From Marinomonas colpomeniae (GTDB lineage Bacteria; Pseudomonadota; Gammaproteobacteria; Pseudomonadales; Marinomonadaceae), in NCBI RefSeq assembly GCF_014803385.1, contig NZ_JACYFC010000004.1, forward strand, positions 62,001-126,000: DNA of 64,000 nt. Direction: 5' to 3'. Of the stretch, positions 7,502-16,901 are shown piece after piece. The notes under the pieces were generated by a model. That model did not search any database. It saw only the letters and a program-made list of their open reading frames with translations, and was not told the origin of the DNA. The position numbers and the translations under genes are program-made. Each line of letters begins with the position of its first letter. The stretch's first letter is position 1.

Positions 7502-9853
7502 ATGAGTTATCAAGTTTTAGCACGCAAATGGCGTCCACAGACATTTCTTGAAATGGCTGGCCAAGACCATGTTCTTCAGGCATTGGTCAATGCATTACGC
7601 CAACAGCGTTTACATCACGCCTATTTGTTTACCGGAACCCGCGGGGTCGGTAAAACAACTATTGCGCGTATTTTTGCTAAATGCTTAAACTGTGAAACCA
7701 ACGGTATTTCTCCTGAGCCTTGTGGTACTTGCGACAGTTGCAGAGAAATTACAGAAGGTCGTTTTATCGATTTAATTGAAGTCGATGCGGCATCTCGTAC
7801 CAAAGTAGAAGACACCCGAGAACTTTTAGAAAATGTACAATACGCACCAACTCGTGGTCGCTTTAAAGTCTACCTGATAGATGAAGTGCATATGTTGTCT
7901 ACTCACTCTTTCAATGTCTTATTGAAAACGCTTGAAGAGCCGCCAGAACACGTAAAATTCCTCTTAGCGACGACAGATCCACAAAAACTTCCTGTCACTG
8001 TTTTATCCCGATGTTTGCAATTTAATCTTAAGAATATGTCACCAGAACGAGTGGTGGACTATCTGCAAACCGTATTAGGTAGCGAACAAATTAATTATGA
8101 TCAACCCGCATTGTGGCAAATAGGCCAAGCCGCAAACGGCAGCATGCGTGACGCTTTAAGCTTGACGGATCAGGCAATTGCTTTTGGTAATGGCTCTATT
8201 TCTGAATCTGGCGTCACTGCCATGCTAGGTCTAGTCAATCAGGCCCAGGTGTTGGATTTATTAGAATCTGTTGGGGCAAAAAACGCCGCTGATGTGTTAT
8301 CTAAAATTGAACTGCTAGCCGATTATCAACCTGATTTTGTCGCTATTTGTGGCAGTTTATTAGAAAGCCTCCATCGTGTTGCCATAGAGCAACAAGTGCC
8401 AGATGCGTTGTCAGATCAGCTAGGGGATTTGGATCGAATAAAAGCCATTGCAGCCAGTGTAAGCCCTGAAGAAATTCAAATCATGTATCAGAGCTTATTA
8501 ATTGGTCGTCGTGATTTACACCTTGCGCATTCTGTTCGTGCAGGGTTTGAGATGCTGATGTTAAGGCTAATCGCTTTTCGTCCGACTCCTCCAATGGTTG
8601 TTAGCCACAGTACGCCACCCGTAATGGTTGAAGACCTGCCAGCGACAAACCAAATGTCAAACGCCTATGAGCCAAATGAAACGCAGGCTGTAGCAGAAGA
8701 AACGATAGAAAAAAAAACAGAACAAGTTACGGAAACACATAATGAAAGCCCAATAACGGATAATGTTGAAGATTTAAGTTCGAAAGAGCCTGTAGTGTTG
8801 GCAGATTTACCCGCTTCAGAACGTCCACCTTGGGAAGCCGCTCCAGAAACTGAGTCTTCTATGGAACTTATTGCTGTTGAGCCAAACAAGGACGAAGAGG
8901 TTCAAAGCACAGTAAGTTCAGATGCACCTGCAGAGACTATAATTGAAGATGAAATCCTTGAAGAAACTGCTGCTGAAAATGAAACAACCCTTGACGGTGA
9001 AGTCGATCAAGAAGCAGTTGTTGAGGAATTTTCTGCAGAAGAACCTGTAAACGCTGAGACACTGGTTTCAGCGGTCGTTTCCAATATGGAAACAACAGAA
9101 CCAGAAGCTGTTGAAGATCAAAATACATCTGAAGTTGTAATAACTGAAGACATTAAAGAAACAAAAAATACCAAACCCTTTGTTGTGGCAGAGTCTGATT
9201 TTTCTGACGATACACAAGACTCGGATGATGAAGACGAAGAAGAAGCGGAAGAGCGAGCGATTGCCGATGTGATCGACCCTTTTAATCCTGCTGCAGATTT
9301 AGTCGATGCATTAAATTCGATTGATGATCCTGAAGACTCCGTTTCTGAGGATGGTTCTTTAGGTAATGGGGAAAAAGAACCTGATACACGCTTATCAAAA
9401 GTACCAGATAAAATAGCGCAACCTGCATTAGGTCTACCTGTACCAGAGATGAGTCATTATAATGAGCTCACCATGAAAATCTGGTGGCTTGTTGCTCCGC
9501 GTTTGCCTTTAACTGGCATGGTTCAAAATATTTTAATGAACTCCAGTTTGGTTGACGCGAGTGATCAAGGTATTCGTTTGCAGGTTCCGTTAGAATACGG
9601 GCATATGCTCAACCAAGTCCGTTACGAACAAATACAAGGTGCACTAGGCGATTATTTCTCGACAACCGTCCCTTTAATTATCGATACGGTAGAAGAGACA
9701 GCAGGTGTTACCGCAGAAGAATTTGCAGCCAGTAAACGTGCCGAAGCCCTACAGGTAGCAATAGAACACTTAAATTTACATCCAGTTGTGCAAGCTTTAT
9801 CGACTAAAATGGGCGCACAATTGGTTTATGATACTGTTAAAGTTAAAGCTTAA
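7502..9853 (+). CDS. dnaX: DNA polymerase III subunits tau and gamma
   Basis: The 783-residue tau subunit of the clamp loader, an AAA+ ATPase that loads the sliding clamp and couples polymerases to the DnaB helicase. Visible features are N-terminal SYQVLARKWRPQTF, Walker A GTRGVGKT (residues 45-52), zinc-binding cysteines in CLNCETNG...CGTCDSC (61-80), a Walker B box LIDEVHML, and sensor LATTDPQKLP. Residues about 380-690 form a long acidic, low-complexity linker, longer than in E. coli DnaX (643 residues), followed by the tau C-terminal domain. A nine-A run at codons 403-406 may produce a gamma form. The gene leads a dnaX-ybaB-recR operon. Confidence 0.97.
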   Translation: MSYQVLARKWRPQTFLEMAGQDHVLQALVNALRQQRLHHAYLFTGTRGVGKTTIARIFAKCLNCETNGISPEPCGTCDSCREITEGRFIDLIEVDAASRTKVEDTRELLENVQYAPTRGRFKVYLIDEVHMLSTHSFNVLLKTLEEPPEHVKFLLATTDPQKLPVTVLSRCLQFNLKNMSPERVVDYLQTVLGSEQINYDQPALWQIGQAANGSMRDALSLTDQAIAFGNGSISESGVTAMLGLVNQAQVLDLLESVGAKNAADVLSKIELLADYQPDFVAICGSLLESLHRVAIEQQVPDALSDQLGDLDRIKAIAASVSPEEIQIMYQSLLIGRRDLHLAHSVRAGFEMLMLRLIAFRPTPPMVVSHSTPPVMVEDLPATNQMSNAYEPNETQAVAEETIEKKTEQVTETHNESPITDNVEDLSSKEPVVLADLPASERPPWEAAPETESSMELIAVEPNKDEEVQSTVSSDAPAETIIEDEILEETAAENETTLDGEVDQEAVVEEFSAEEPVNAETLVSAVVSNMETTEPEAVEDQNTSEVVITEDIKETKNTKPFVVAESDFSDDTQDSDDEDEEEAEERAIADVIDPFNPAADLVDALNSIDDPEDSVSEDGSLGNGEKEPDTRLSKVPDKIAQPALGLPVPEMSHYNELTMKIWWLVAPRLPLTGMVQNILMNSSLVDASDQGIRLQVPLEYGHMLNQVRYEQIQGALGDYFSTTVPLIIDTVEETAGVTAEEFAASKRAEALQVAIEHLNLHPVVQALSTKMGAQLVYDTVKVKA
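8708..8717 (+). promoter_or_regulatory. Candidate dnaX frameshift/slippage site (A9)
   Basis: The coding strand reads GAA AAA AAA ACA here: nine consecutive A residues, containing the heptamer A AAA AAA in the phase needed for -1 ribosomal slippage. Shifting -1 gives eight new codons and a stop at 8740-8742 (product about 413 residues). Shifting +1 gives twelve codons and a stop at 8754-8756 (about 417). Both are close to the E. coli gamma length of 431. No strong downstream hairpin is seen, so transcriptional slippage, as in Thermus dnaX, is at least as likely as ribosomal frameshifting. Confidence 0.55.
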
Positions 9854-9870
9854 TTTAGAGAGAGGTAGTT

Positions 9871-10197
9871 ATGTTTAAAGGTGGTATGGGTAACATGATG
9901 CGCCAAGCGCAACAGATGCAAGAAAACGTGCAAAAAGCGCAAGAAGAAGTCGGCAATATGGAAGTCGAAGGACAAGCCGGTGCAGGACTTGTGAAAATTC
10001 TAATGACAGGCCGACATGACGTAAAACGCGTTTCTATCGACGACTCTTTATTTGCAGACGACAAAGAAATGTTAGAAGACCTTATTGCAGCCGCAGTAAA
10101 TGATGCAGTACGTAATATTGAAGTAAGCCAAAAAGAAAAAATGGATGCAGCGACAGCAGGTATGTCTTTGCCACCAGGCTTTAAGATGCCGTTCTAG
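9871..10197 (+). CDS. ybaB: YbaB/EbfC nucleoid-associated protein
   Basis: A 108-residue DNA-binding protein of the YbaB/EbfC family. The N-terminal helix is Met- and Gln-rich ([14 protein letters not shown]), followed by the conserved sheet [12 protein letters not shown] and the C-terminal [11 protein letters not shown]. These dimers bind duplex DNA like tweezers. Start ATG has GAGAGAGG upstream. It lies 17 bases after dnaX and 9 bases before recR, the usual order in gammaproteobacteria, so it is almost certainly co-transcribed with both. Confidence 0.95.
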   Translation: MFKGGMGNMMRQAQQMQENVQKAQEEVGNMEVEGQAGAGLVKILMTGRHDVKRVSIDDSLFADDKEMLEDLIAAAVNDAVRNIEVSQKEKMDAATAGMSLPPGFKMPF

Positions 10198-10206
10198 GAG
10201 TTTGTT

Positions 10207-10800
10207 GTGTTTAGTCCCTTAATTAAAGAATTAATTGAATCATTGCGTTGCTTACCAGGTGTTGGGCCAAGGTCGGCTCAAAAAATGGCTTTGTATCTAT
10301 TAGAGCGTGATCATCAAGGGGCGGATAGGCTAGCGAACTCGTTGCGTGAGGCGCTCGACAAAGTTGGGCGTTGCTCAAGCTGTCGTACTCTGACAGAAGA
10401 AGCTGAGTGTCAGCTTTGCCAAGACCCAGAACGAAATGCCAAACATCTGTGTATTGTTGAAACACCAGCAGATGTTGTTGCAATCGAATCTGCAGGTACT
10501 TTTACTGGGCGTTACTTCGTATTGCTTGGTCATTTGTCGCCTATCGATGGTATTGGCCCAGAAGAGTTGGGTTTAGACCGTCTAGAGGCATTGGTTCAGC
10601 ACAGCGAAGTAGAAGAGGCGATTATCGCCACCAATTCGACGGTAGAAGGCGAGGCAACTTGTCACTATATCGCTGAAAAATTAAAAACATTGAACATCAA
10701 CGTCAGCCGCATTGCCCATGGTGTACCTATGGGTGGTGAACTGGAATACGTTGATGGGAATACTCTGGCGTTAGCGCTAGAGGGACGGAAAACACTTTAG
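10207..10800 (+). CDS. recR: Recombination mediator protein RecR
   Basis: A 197-residue RecR, which works with RecF and RecO to load RecA on SSB-coated single-stranded DNA. The N-terminal helix-hairpin-helix [20 protein letters not shown] (residues 13-32) is followed by a C4 zinc finger ([16 protein letters not shown], about 56-71). A Toprim domain follows, with [12 protein letters not shown] and [11 protein letters not shown]. Start is GTG at 10207 with AGGAG 6 bases upstream. It is third in the dnaX operon, and only one base separates its stop from the rnd start. Confidence 0.97.
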   Translation: MFSPLIKELIESLRCLPGVGPRSAQKMALYLLERDHQGADRLANSLREALDKVGRCSSCRTLTEEAECQLCQDPERNAKHLCIVETPADVVAIESAGTFTGRYFVLLGHLSPIDGIGPEELGLDRLEALVQHSEVEEAIIATNSTVEGEATCHYIAEKLKTLNINVSRIAHGVPMGGELEYVDGNTLALALEGRKTL

Positions 10801-10801
10801 T

Positions 10802-11944
10802 ATGAATGATCAAGATGATGCTCTAAATATTATTTGGGTAGCGGATAACGAATCTCTATTAAGTTGGTGTAATTACTGGGCAGAATTGCCAGTGATTGCT
10901 GTCGACACGGAGTTTATTCGTCGTTCGACCTACTTCCCTATTACAGGGCTCATCCAGATTAGTGAAGGTGATAAAGCTGTCCTTATTGATCCACTGAGCA
11001 TTGATGAATGGGAGCCATTGAGAACCTTAATGGTTAACCCTTCCGTGATGAAAGTGTTTCATGCTTGTTCTGAAGATTTAGATGTATTTGATTGTTTGCT
11101 GGGCGTACTACCAACGCCATTTTACGACACTCAAATAGGTGAAGCCTACGCAAGTGGCCAATGGTCATTGAGCTATGTGAAGCTAGTGCATGAATATTTA
11201 AAAATAGAAGTCGCCAAAGATGAAACGCGTTCAGACTGGATTCAACGTCCGTTAACCGATGCTCAAAAACGCTATGCGGCTTTAGATGTTGTGTATTTGG
11301 CAAAACTTTATCCTTTGCAGATTGCTCGTCTAGAAGAAAAAAATATGCTGGATTGGGTCATAGAAGACGGTGACTCATTGAAATGGCAATATCGAATGAA
11401 TGCCAATCCTGAACAAAACTGGGCGAACATTAAAACCGCTTGGCGTTTGTCTCCAGCAGGATTAACCCTGTTGCGTTTGTTGTTTATTTGGCGTGACGAA
11501 CAAGCTCGCAAAGAAGATGTGCCAAAAGGCCAAATTCTAAAAGACCGTACTTTATGGTCATTGGCGAGTACGTTGCCAACGCACAATAAAGCGGTGTCAG
11601 AAGCAGAAGAGTTAACAGGTCGTCAACATCGTTTATACGGTGATGTTATCTTGCAAAATGTAGCCTTAGTGAATGAACTGTCTGAAGATGAATATCAGTT
11701 GCCATTAGAAATGCCATTGCCATCTCAGACGGGTGATTTAAGCAAAAAAATTAAGGCGTTTGTACGTGAAAAATCTGAAGCGTTAAATATTGCACCAGAA
11801 GCCATGATGAAACGTAAGTTATTAGACCCTTTAGTGCGTCATTTGTTTGATGGTACTGAAGTGGACTGGACTAACCCTGCTATGACAGGCTGGCGTCGTG
11901 ACGTTATTATTGATCCAGTGTTAGAGCAATTTAAACAGTCTTAA
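10802..11944 (+). CDS. rnd: Ribonuclease D
   Basis: A 380-residue 3'-5' exoribonuclease for tRNA maturation. DEDD motif I is AVDTEFIRR (catalytic Asp35, Glu37), motif II is [11 protein letters not shown], and motif III is the Tyr/Asp pair of [13 protein letters not shown]. An HRDC domain ([17 protein letters not shown] region) and a second helical domain follow. The ATG at 10802 begins one base after the recR stop, so translational coupling is likely; there is no strong separate ribosome binding site. Downstream come ycgL and ycgN, an order that I recall from pseudomonads. Confidence 0.94.
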   Translation: MNDQDDALNIIWVADNESLLSWCNYWAELPVIAVDTEFIRRSTYFPITGLIQISEGDKAVLIDPLSIDEWEPLRTLMVNPSVMKVFHACSEDLDVFDCLLGVLPTPFYDTQIGEAYASGQWSLSYVKLVHEYLKIEVAKDETRSDWIQRPLTDAQKRYAALDVVYLAKLYPLQIARLEEKNMLDWVIEDGDSLKWQYRMNANPEQNWANIKTAWRLSPAGLTLLRLLFIWRDEQARKEDVPKGQILKDRTLWSLASTLPTHNKAVSEAEELTGRQHRLYGDVILQNVALVNELSEDEYQLPLEMPLPSQTGDLSKKIKAFVREKSEALNIAPEAMMKRKLLDPLVRHLFDGTEVDWTNPAMTGWRRDVIIDPVLEQFKQS

Positions 11945-11990
11945 GAACATAAGACGTCCTGAAAATGGCGATAATCGCCTAGAGAAAACT

Positions 11991-12284
11991 ATGAAACAGC
12001 ATTTAATCGTACAAGTTTTTCGTTCTTCAAAACATGACGGAATGTACTTGTATGTGGAAAAAAGCCTAGGTCTTAAAGACATACCTGAAGAGCTAATGAC
12101 GCGCTTCGGAAAAGGCATTAGTGCAATGACAATGTTATTGACGACAGAAAGTAAGTTGGCCAGAGCCACCCCTGAAAACGTGATCAAAGGCATTCGCGAA
12201 AAAGGGTTTTATTTGCAGCTACCGCCAGCGAAAGACGACTACTTGTTAGATCTTTATAAAACACCAACACAAGCTGTTTATTAA
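11991..12284 (+). CDS. ycgL: YcgL domain protein
   Basis: A 97-residue cytoplasmic protein of the YcgL family. The block [17 protein letters not shown] near residues 8-24, followed by [18 protein letters not shown] and [15 protein letters not shown], is typical. Its molecular function is not established. It sits between rnd and ycgN in the same orientation and ends 2 bases before the ycgN start, so it is very likely in one transcript with them. Confidence 0.92.
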   Translation: MKQHLIVQVFRSSKHDGMYLYVEKSLGLKDIPEELMTRFGKGISAMTMLLTTESKLARATPENVIKGIREKGFYLQLPPAKDDYLLDLYKTPTQAVY

Positions 12285-12286
12285 CT

Positions 12287-12766
12287 ATGATTGCTAAGCG
12301 TCGAGAGCCTTTTTGGAAAACCATTCCGTTAGAGCAAATGTCTCCAACAGAATGGGAGTCTATTTGCGATGGTTGTGGTAAATGTTGCTTACAAAAACTT
12401 CAAGATGATGAAACAGAAGAGGTTTTTTATACTAACCTATCTTGTGAGCAGCTAAACGTAGCGACTTGCCAATGTAAGGTCTACGAGACACGACAAAAGA
12501 AAGTAGAAACATGCATTACGTTAACACCAGATCAAATTGATGAGTTTCATTGGTTACCAGATACATGCAGCTATCGTGTATTGCATGAAACCAAAGAACT
12601 GCCTAACTGGCACCCTTTGATTGTTGGTAATAACAAAGAAATGTTGAGCCAAGGTTTAACGGTTCAGCATTACGCTGTAAATGAAAATGCAGTCGACGAA
12701 GAAGAGTGGGAAACCCATATTATTAAATGGGTACATGGCATGCCAGAGCCTTATGATCTAACCTGA
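12287..12766 (+). CDS. ycgN: YcgN family zinc/iron-chelating cysteine-cluster protein (UPF0260)
   Basis: A 159-residue member of the UPF0260/YkgJ group, defined by a cysteine cluster: CDGCGKCC near residues 28-35, then CEQLNVATCQCKVYETR and a later CITL and CSYRVLHE. The cysteines probably hold a metal ion; the activity is unknown. The start codon lies 2 bases after the ycgL stop, suggesting coupled translation. Length and order agree with other gammaproteobacterial ycgN genes. Confidence 0.92.
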   Translation: MIAKRREPFWKTIPLEQMSPTEWESICDGCGKCCLQKLQDDETEEVFYTNLSCEQLNVATCQCKVYETRQKKVETCITLTPDQIDEFHWLPDTCSYRVLHETKELPNWHPLIVGNNKEMLSQGLTVQHYAVNENAVDEEEWETHIIKWVHGMPEPYDLT

Positions 12767-12815
12767 TTATAAACGGCCGCTAATTTCAGCAAAGTAGTTC
12801 AAGGAGTTCGCAAAC

Positions 12816-14699
12816 GTGAAGTGGTTGAAAATAAATACTGTGTTGTTGTTATCTGCTGTTGTGTCATTTTGGACGCCAGTGAGTCAAGCTGATACCCAAT
12901 TTCGCGTTATTGTGGACGCGTCAGGTAGTATGCTGATCAGTGATCCTGATAAGTTAACGTCAGAAGCATTACGACTTATTTCCAATCTTGCGCCTGAAGA
13001 AGAAGCCACTTTGGGTATTTGGTTGTTTGGTGAAGCGCCTCGTGTTTTATTGCCAGAATCTATCGTTAATAAAGCGACCAAAGCTAAGTTAGCGAGTTAT
13101 GTTGATAGTTACGTCACACAAGACGTTAAAACCGATTTAGAAGCCATTGTTAAGGTTCTTTTAGACACACCAGACGCTGGTGGTCTTGAAGCAGGTTTTA
13201 ATCGTCATTGGATTCTAGTGACCGATGGCATGGTCGACATTAGTTTAGATGAAGCCGTAAACAAAGCATCCCGTGACCGTATTCTTAATGGTTTAACTGA
13301 AAAGCTAGAAGAAAACGGTATACACCTTCATACCATTTCCATGACTGGCTACACAGACAAAGAATTGCTTGAGTCCATTTCCCTAAGAACCGATGCAACG
13401 CACACCGAAGTTGCCATTCCAGAAGATTTATTAGACACATTCGACCGTATCTTTTCACAAGCATCACCGTCCGATGAATTACCTTTTGATGGTAATCGTT
13501 TTACAGTAGATGACGCGATCGACGAATTAACATTAGTCGTATTCCACGAGAACGGTATACAACCTCATATCATCAAACCGAATGGTAAAATTCTTTCTCT
13601 AATCGATGATACTAATGTGTCTGTATCCGCATCAGACCATTACACACTTATCACAGTTAGCAAGCCTGATATTGGCAATTGGCAAATCAATAATGTTGAT
13701 CTTGAGCGCAGTAGTATTCGCATCATTACTCATTTGAGTGCGCAGGCAACCAAAGTTGCTCCGGTTATTTTTCAGAATGAACCCATTTACTCCACAGTAG
13801 GTTTGTTTGAAAAAGATACTCTTATTCAAGATGAAGGCGTTCTTGATTTATTAACCGTGACGCAAACACTTGTTTTGTTAAATGGAGAGAAGAAGGAAAC
13901 GATTTTTTCTCATAAAATGGACAAGACGAACAGCCAATTTAAAAAACGTTTAGAAGGCATTACCGCCGCAGGTAATTATGAACTGATCAGCGTTGTGGAT
14001 GGAAAAACCTTCTCTCGTCAATTGAGTCAATACTTCACCGTTCATCCTGGAATAGAGTTTAAAGGAATGAACACAGGTGGTAATTTAGTTGAGTTTTCTG
14101 CTAAACCAGTAAACCTAAAACTCAATGTGATGCGTTCTAACGTACAAATTGAATTTACCTACGAAAATGGCTCAACAGATACTGAATTAATGCCGTTGCT
14201 AGGTCAGGGCTACTGGAACAAAGTGGTCCCCGTTTCTTCTGGTGACCAAGTGAAAGTGAGAGCCAAATTAATTGGTGTCACACAAACTGGATTGCGTTTT
14301 GACTATTGGACTCCTTATTGGAACTTTAACCGAGAAGGTGACAACGAAGCGACCGTGATCTTAGGTGATGTTGCCCCTATTGGTATTTTATTAACGTCTG
14401 TTCCGTCACAGAATAGAGACGTAATGCCAATGCTGGTTCCTCCTGCTGTTTCTATTGTTGATGATCAAGAAGACAGTGAGCCTTCTAATTATACTGTGCC
14501 AAATGAAGAAGCAATGTCAGAAGAGGAATTAACAGCGGAAGAGGATGACCAAAAGACAGAGAGTTTATCTACGTCTGAATGGATTATGTACGGTGCATTA
14601 AACTTTGGTGTTCTTCTACTTATTGGGGCGGGTATCTTTTTGTATCGCCTCTCGAAGAAAAATAAATCTGCTAAGAGTGATGACATAGAAAATGTGTGA
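12816..14699 (+). CDS. Membrane-anchored von Willebrand factor A domain protein (TIGR03503-like)
   Basis: A 627-residue exported protein with an N-terminal signal peptide (to about residue 25, VSQADTQ). The VWA domain has MIDAS motif DASGS at residues 34-38 and LVTDGMVDI as the later metal-contact region. Beta-rich repeats follow, then an acidic stretch and a single C-terminal transmembrane helix (YGALNFGVLLLIGAGIFLY) with a basic cytoplasmic tail. This layout fits the TIGR03503 group as I remember it; function unknown. GTG start at 12816 with AAGGAG 11 bases upstream. Its last 8 bases overlap the amidotransferase start, implying coupled translation. Confidence 0.8.
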   Translation: MKWLKINTVLLLSAVVSFWTPVSQADTQFRVIVDASGSMLISDPDKLTSEALRLISNLAPEEEATLGIWLFGEAPRVLLPESIVNKATKAKLASYVDSYVTQDVKTDLEAIVKVLLDTPDAGGLEAGFNRHWILVTDGMVDISLDEAVNKASRDRILNGLTEKLEENGIHLHTISMTGYTDKELLESISLRTDATHTEVAIPEDLLDTFDRIFSQASPSDELPFDGNRFTVDDAIDELTLVVFHENGIQPHIIKPNGKILSLIDDTNVSVSASDHYTLITVSKPDIGNWQINNVDLERSSIRIITHLSAQATKVAPVIFQNEPIYSTVGLFEKDTLIQDEGVLDLLTVTQTLVLLNGEKKETIFSHKMDKTNSQFKKRLEGITAAGNYELISVVDGKTFSRQLSQYFTVHPGIEFKGMNTGGNLVEFSAKPVNLKLNVMRSNVQIEFTYENGSTDTELMPLLGQGYWNKVVPVSSGDQVKVRAKLIGVTQTGLRFDYWTPYWNFNREGDNEATVILGDVAPIGILLTSVPSQNRDVMPMLVPPAVSIVDDQEDSEPSNYTVPNEEAMSEEELTAEEDDQKTESLSTSEWIMYGALNFGVLLLIGAGIFLYRLSKKNKSAKSDDIENV

Positions 14700-15483
14700 G
14701 TTATTAGGCATGAGCGCGAATGTGCCAACGGATATTTGTTTTAGTTTTTCTGGTTTACGTGCTCGTGGCGGGCGTACAGGTCCTCATAAAGATGGTTGGG
14801 GAATGGCTATGTATCGTGATGGATATGTATGGTCTGTTCATGACCCAAGACCCAGTGCAGACTCAGACATGGCGGAGATCATCAGCAGCACATCATTAAA
14901 ATGTGACATAGTGATTAGCCACATTCGCCAAGCCAATGTAGGTGGGGTTTGCTTATTAAATACGCATCCATTCAGTCGCTTATTGTGGGGTAAAACTTGG
15001 TCATATGCCCATAATGGGCAACTAGAAGACGCAATGGCTTTACCAGTGTCTGTTCATCACCCACTGGGCAGTACGGATTCAGAGCGTGCTTTTTGCTGGA
15101 TCATCGAGCAGTTACAATCACGCTTTGGTGAGAATGAGCCCTCGTTAGATGCTATTTCTACGGCCTTGTCTGAGTTAGCGTTACAGTTAAAAGCCCGTGG
15201 CGTTTTCAATATGATGCTGTCTGATGGCGACCGATTATATTGCTTCTGCACAACCAAGCTACATTGGATAACCCGCCGAGCGCCATTCAAAAAAGCAACC
15301 TTGTCAGACGAAGACGTCATCATCGACTTCAAAGAAGTCACCACAGATAAAGACGTTGTTACTGTTATTGCAACGCAACCTCTAACTCAAGATGAAAGCT
15401 GGCAACAAATGGAAGAGGGCGAGTTGTGTGTGTTTGATGGTGGCGAAGTGGTTTGTCAGATCAAAGCCTTGTACCTTAATTGA
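14692..15483 (+). CDS. Class II glutamine amidotransferase (YafJ-like)
   Basis: A 263-residue N-terminal-nucleophile amidohydrolase. Cys2 in MCELLGMS is the catalytic residue exposed after Met removal. GPHKDGWGMAMY, ISHIRQANVG, NTHPF and SYAHNGQLE are the conserved glutaminase loops. E. coli YafJ has the same single-domain layout, and no synthetase domain is present, so the amide acceptor is unknown. It overlaps the VWA gene by 8 bases. Unusually, the last third of the gene is present a second time as a decayed copy 1258 bases downstream (16548-16723). A perfect inverted repeat terminator follows the stop. Confidence 0.88.
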   Translation: MCELLGMSANVPTDICFSFSGLRARGGRTGPHKDGWGMAMYRDGYVWSVHDPRPSADSDMAEIISSTSLKCDIVISHIRQANVGGVCLLNTHPFSRLLWGKTWSYAHNGQLEDAMALPVSVHHPLGSTDSERAFCWIIEQLQSRFGENEPSLDAISTALSELALQLKARGVFNMMLSDGDRLYCFCTTKLHWITRRAPFKKATLSDEDVIIDFKEVTTDKDVVTVIATQPLTQDESWQQMEEGELCVFDGGEVVCQIKALYLN

Positions 15484-15517
15484 CGCTAATTATTCAATGA
15501 TTTGAGAATTGTTAAAC

Positions 15518-15560
15518 CTTAAAAAAGGTGATTGAGTTTTAATTCGTCACCTTTTTTAAG
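15518..15560. terminator. Bidirectional terminator
   Basis: CTTAAAAAAGGTGA (15518-15531) and TCACCTTTTTTAAG (15547-15560) form a perfect 14-bp inverted repeat with a 15-nt loop. It lies between the converging amidotransferase and lipoprotein genes and carries T-runs in both directions. Confidence 0.75.
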
Positions 15561-15577
15561 TTTTGAGAACAATAATC

Positions 15578-16129
15578 TTACTTTTTCAATGATTCAATCG
15601 TATCTGAAACAGAACGAGATAACGCATCAATAAATGCAATTTCATCTGATTTATCTCTTAACAATCCACCAGCTACTTTAAGATTCATTGTGAAACCACC
15701 GCGGTATGTTAGGTTATGTTTCGATATTGTCGAAATCTGTTTGTCATTACTTTTAATTTTTATAACATAATCAAAAAATGGGTACGCTAAAGAGTCTGAT
15801 GGAATTGGCGTTTTATCACCAACAAACCTTCTGTGATAAGTAATAACAATACTTAAAGAGTCCATAGTGCCGTCTTGTGTTAACAACCCAGCTTGCGATA
15901 AGTTTTCCTTAATACCATCAGTAACGAATGACTGAATCTCTGCACTCGTATGATATTGAATATCAGGTGTAACAAGCTGTTCAACATTCAATGCCACATT
16001 TTCAATTCTAAACTGTTCAGAAGTTTTAATTGAAGGTAAAGAACTATCAGAAGAAGGCGAGCTACTACAAGCAACAACTCCGACTAAACAAAGACAAGAT
16101 GCACTTAATTTCAATAATATTTTTTTCAT
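15578..16129 (-). CDS. Putative lipoprotein, unknown function
   Basis: A 183-residue lipoprotein. The N terminus MKKILLKLSASCLCLVGVVA is followed by the lipidated Cys of the lipobox VVAC and a serine-rich linker. The frame runs 22 codons further upstream, but the ATG at 16129 has AGAGGA at a good distance and gives a normal signal peptide. The mature part contains LSIVITYHRRFVGDKTPIPS and a DALSRSV...ESLKK end, perhaps like DUF4410/GNA1162-type periplasmic proteins, but I do not recognise it with confidence. It lies in the accessory segment between the complete and decayed copies of the amidotransferase 3' end. Confidence 0.75.
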   Translation of the reverse strand: MKKILLKLSASCLCLVGVVACSSSPSSDSSLPSIKTSEQFRIENVALNVEQLVTPDIQYHTSAEIQSFVTDGIKENLSQAGLLTQDGTMDSLSIVITYHRRFVGDKTPIPSDSLAYPFFDYVIKIKSNDKQISTISKHNLTYRGGFTMNLKVAGGLLRDKSDEIAFIDALSRSVSDTIESLKK

Positions 16130-16547
16130 ATAATCCTCTATGATCTTATAGTTATATCTAACACTTAGAATACAAATATTAACATAAAAGCACATTTTTT
16201 AATAAAGAAACGGTTTTACTGGAACAGACACCCTAAGAACATTTTAAATACTTTCTCAGAAAATTGGTTATGTATCATAACCAATAGACCATTACTGCGA
16301 GAGACACTAATGATAGAGAAAGCCTAAAAGGTAAGTTTTACAACTAATCACCTAACCTGCTATAAAAACTCAATGAAAATCCATTAATTATAATAGTTAT
16401 TTGGCTCAGTATTCCTCTAATTTTAGCTATTAAATCCCTTTCTGTAATATCCCTACTTTAAAAGCAATAAAAAGACTTTTTAGTAAGCTTTGATCCGCTT
16501 TACTGAATTTCGGTATCATGTTTTTATGGTGCCTGTCCTGTTAATGA
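16130..16547. other. AT-rich intergenic segment without a gene
   Basis: About 420 bases between the lipoprotein gene and the decayed amidotransferase fragment. It is AT-rich, with stop codons in all frames. No promoter, hairpin or RNA gene could be supported beyond the ribosome binding site of the lipoprotein gene at its left edge. Confidence 0.5.
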
Positions 16548-16723
16548 AAAAGCAACTTTATCTGACGAAGATGTCATTATCGACTTCAAAGAAGTCACTA
16601 CAGATAAAGACGTTGTTACTGTTATTGCAACGTAACCTCTAACTCAAGATGAAAGCTGGCAACAAATGGAAGAGGGCGAGTTGTGTGCGTTTGATGGTGG
16701 CGAAGTAGTTTGTCAGATCAAAA
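16548..16723 (+). pseudogene. Decayed 3' fragment of a glutamine amidotransferase gene
   Basis: These 176 bases match 15290-15465 of the intact amidotransferase gene in the same orientation, with about nine differences (roughly 95% identity). Seven differences are synonymous third-position changes. One turns a CAA codon into TAA (in GCAACGTAACCT), and one is Val to Ala. The match starts abruptly in the middle of the gene and stops before the last five codons. The synonymous bias means that the two copies diverged while both were still under selection, so this looks like the remnant of an allele from a related strain left by an insertion or recombination event, not a recent tandem duplication. 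Confidence 0.8.
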
Positions 16724-16804
16724 CTAGTGATTTGTTAGAAATAGCTTAGTAGTTAAAAAATTCTAGACTTTATAGCCTGATAAATTACGGCGACTTCAAA
16801 CAAC

Positions 16805-16839
16805 CAAAGTAATCCCAGCCGCTCGATACTATCGTTTGA
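16805..16839 (+). repeat. Direct repeat flanking the ABC importer operon, copy 1
   Basis: A 35-base sequence beginning CAAAGTAATCCCAGCCGCT matches 19948-19982 with six mismatches in the same orientation. The two copies bracket the whole importer operon. Downstream of this copy an open stretch on the plus strand (ending near 16975) reads like the tail of a lost membrane protein (FGIFFGVLQGGLLGDW), so both copies may be remnants of an older gene. Confidence 0.45.
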
Positions 16840-16901
16840 CCTCGCTTTTGGTATTTTCTTCGGCGTACTTCAAGGCGGTTTACTGGGCGATTGGAAACAG
16901 C

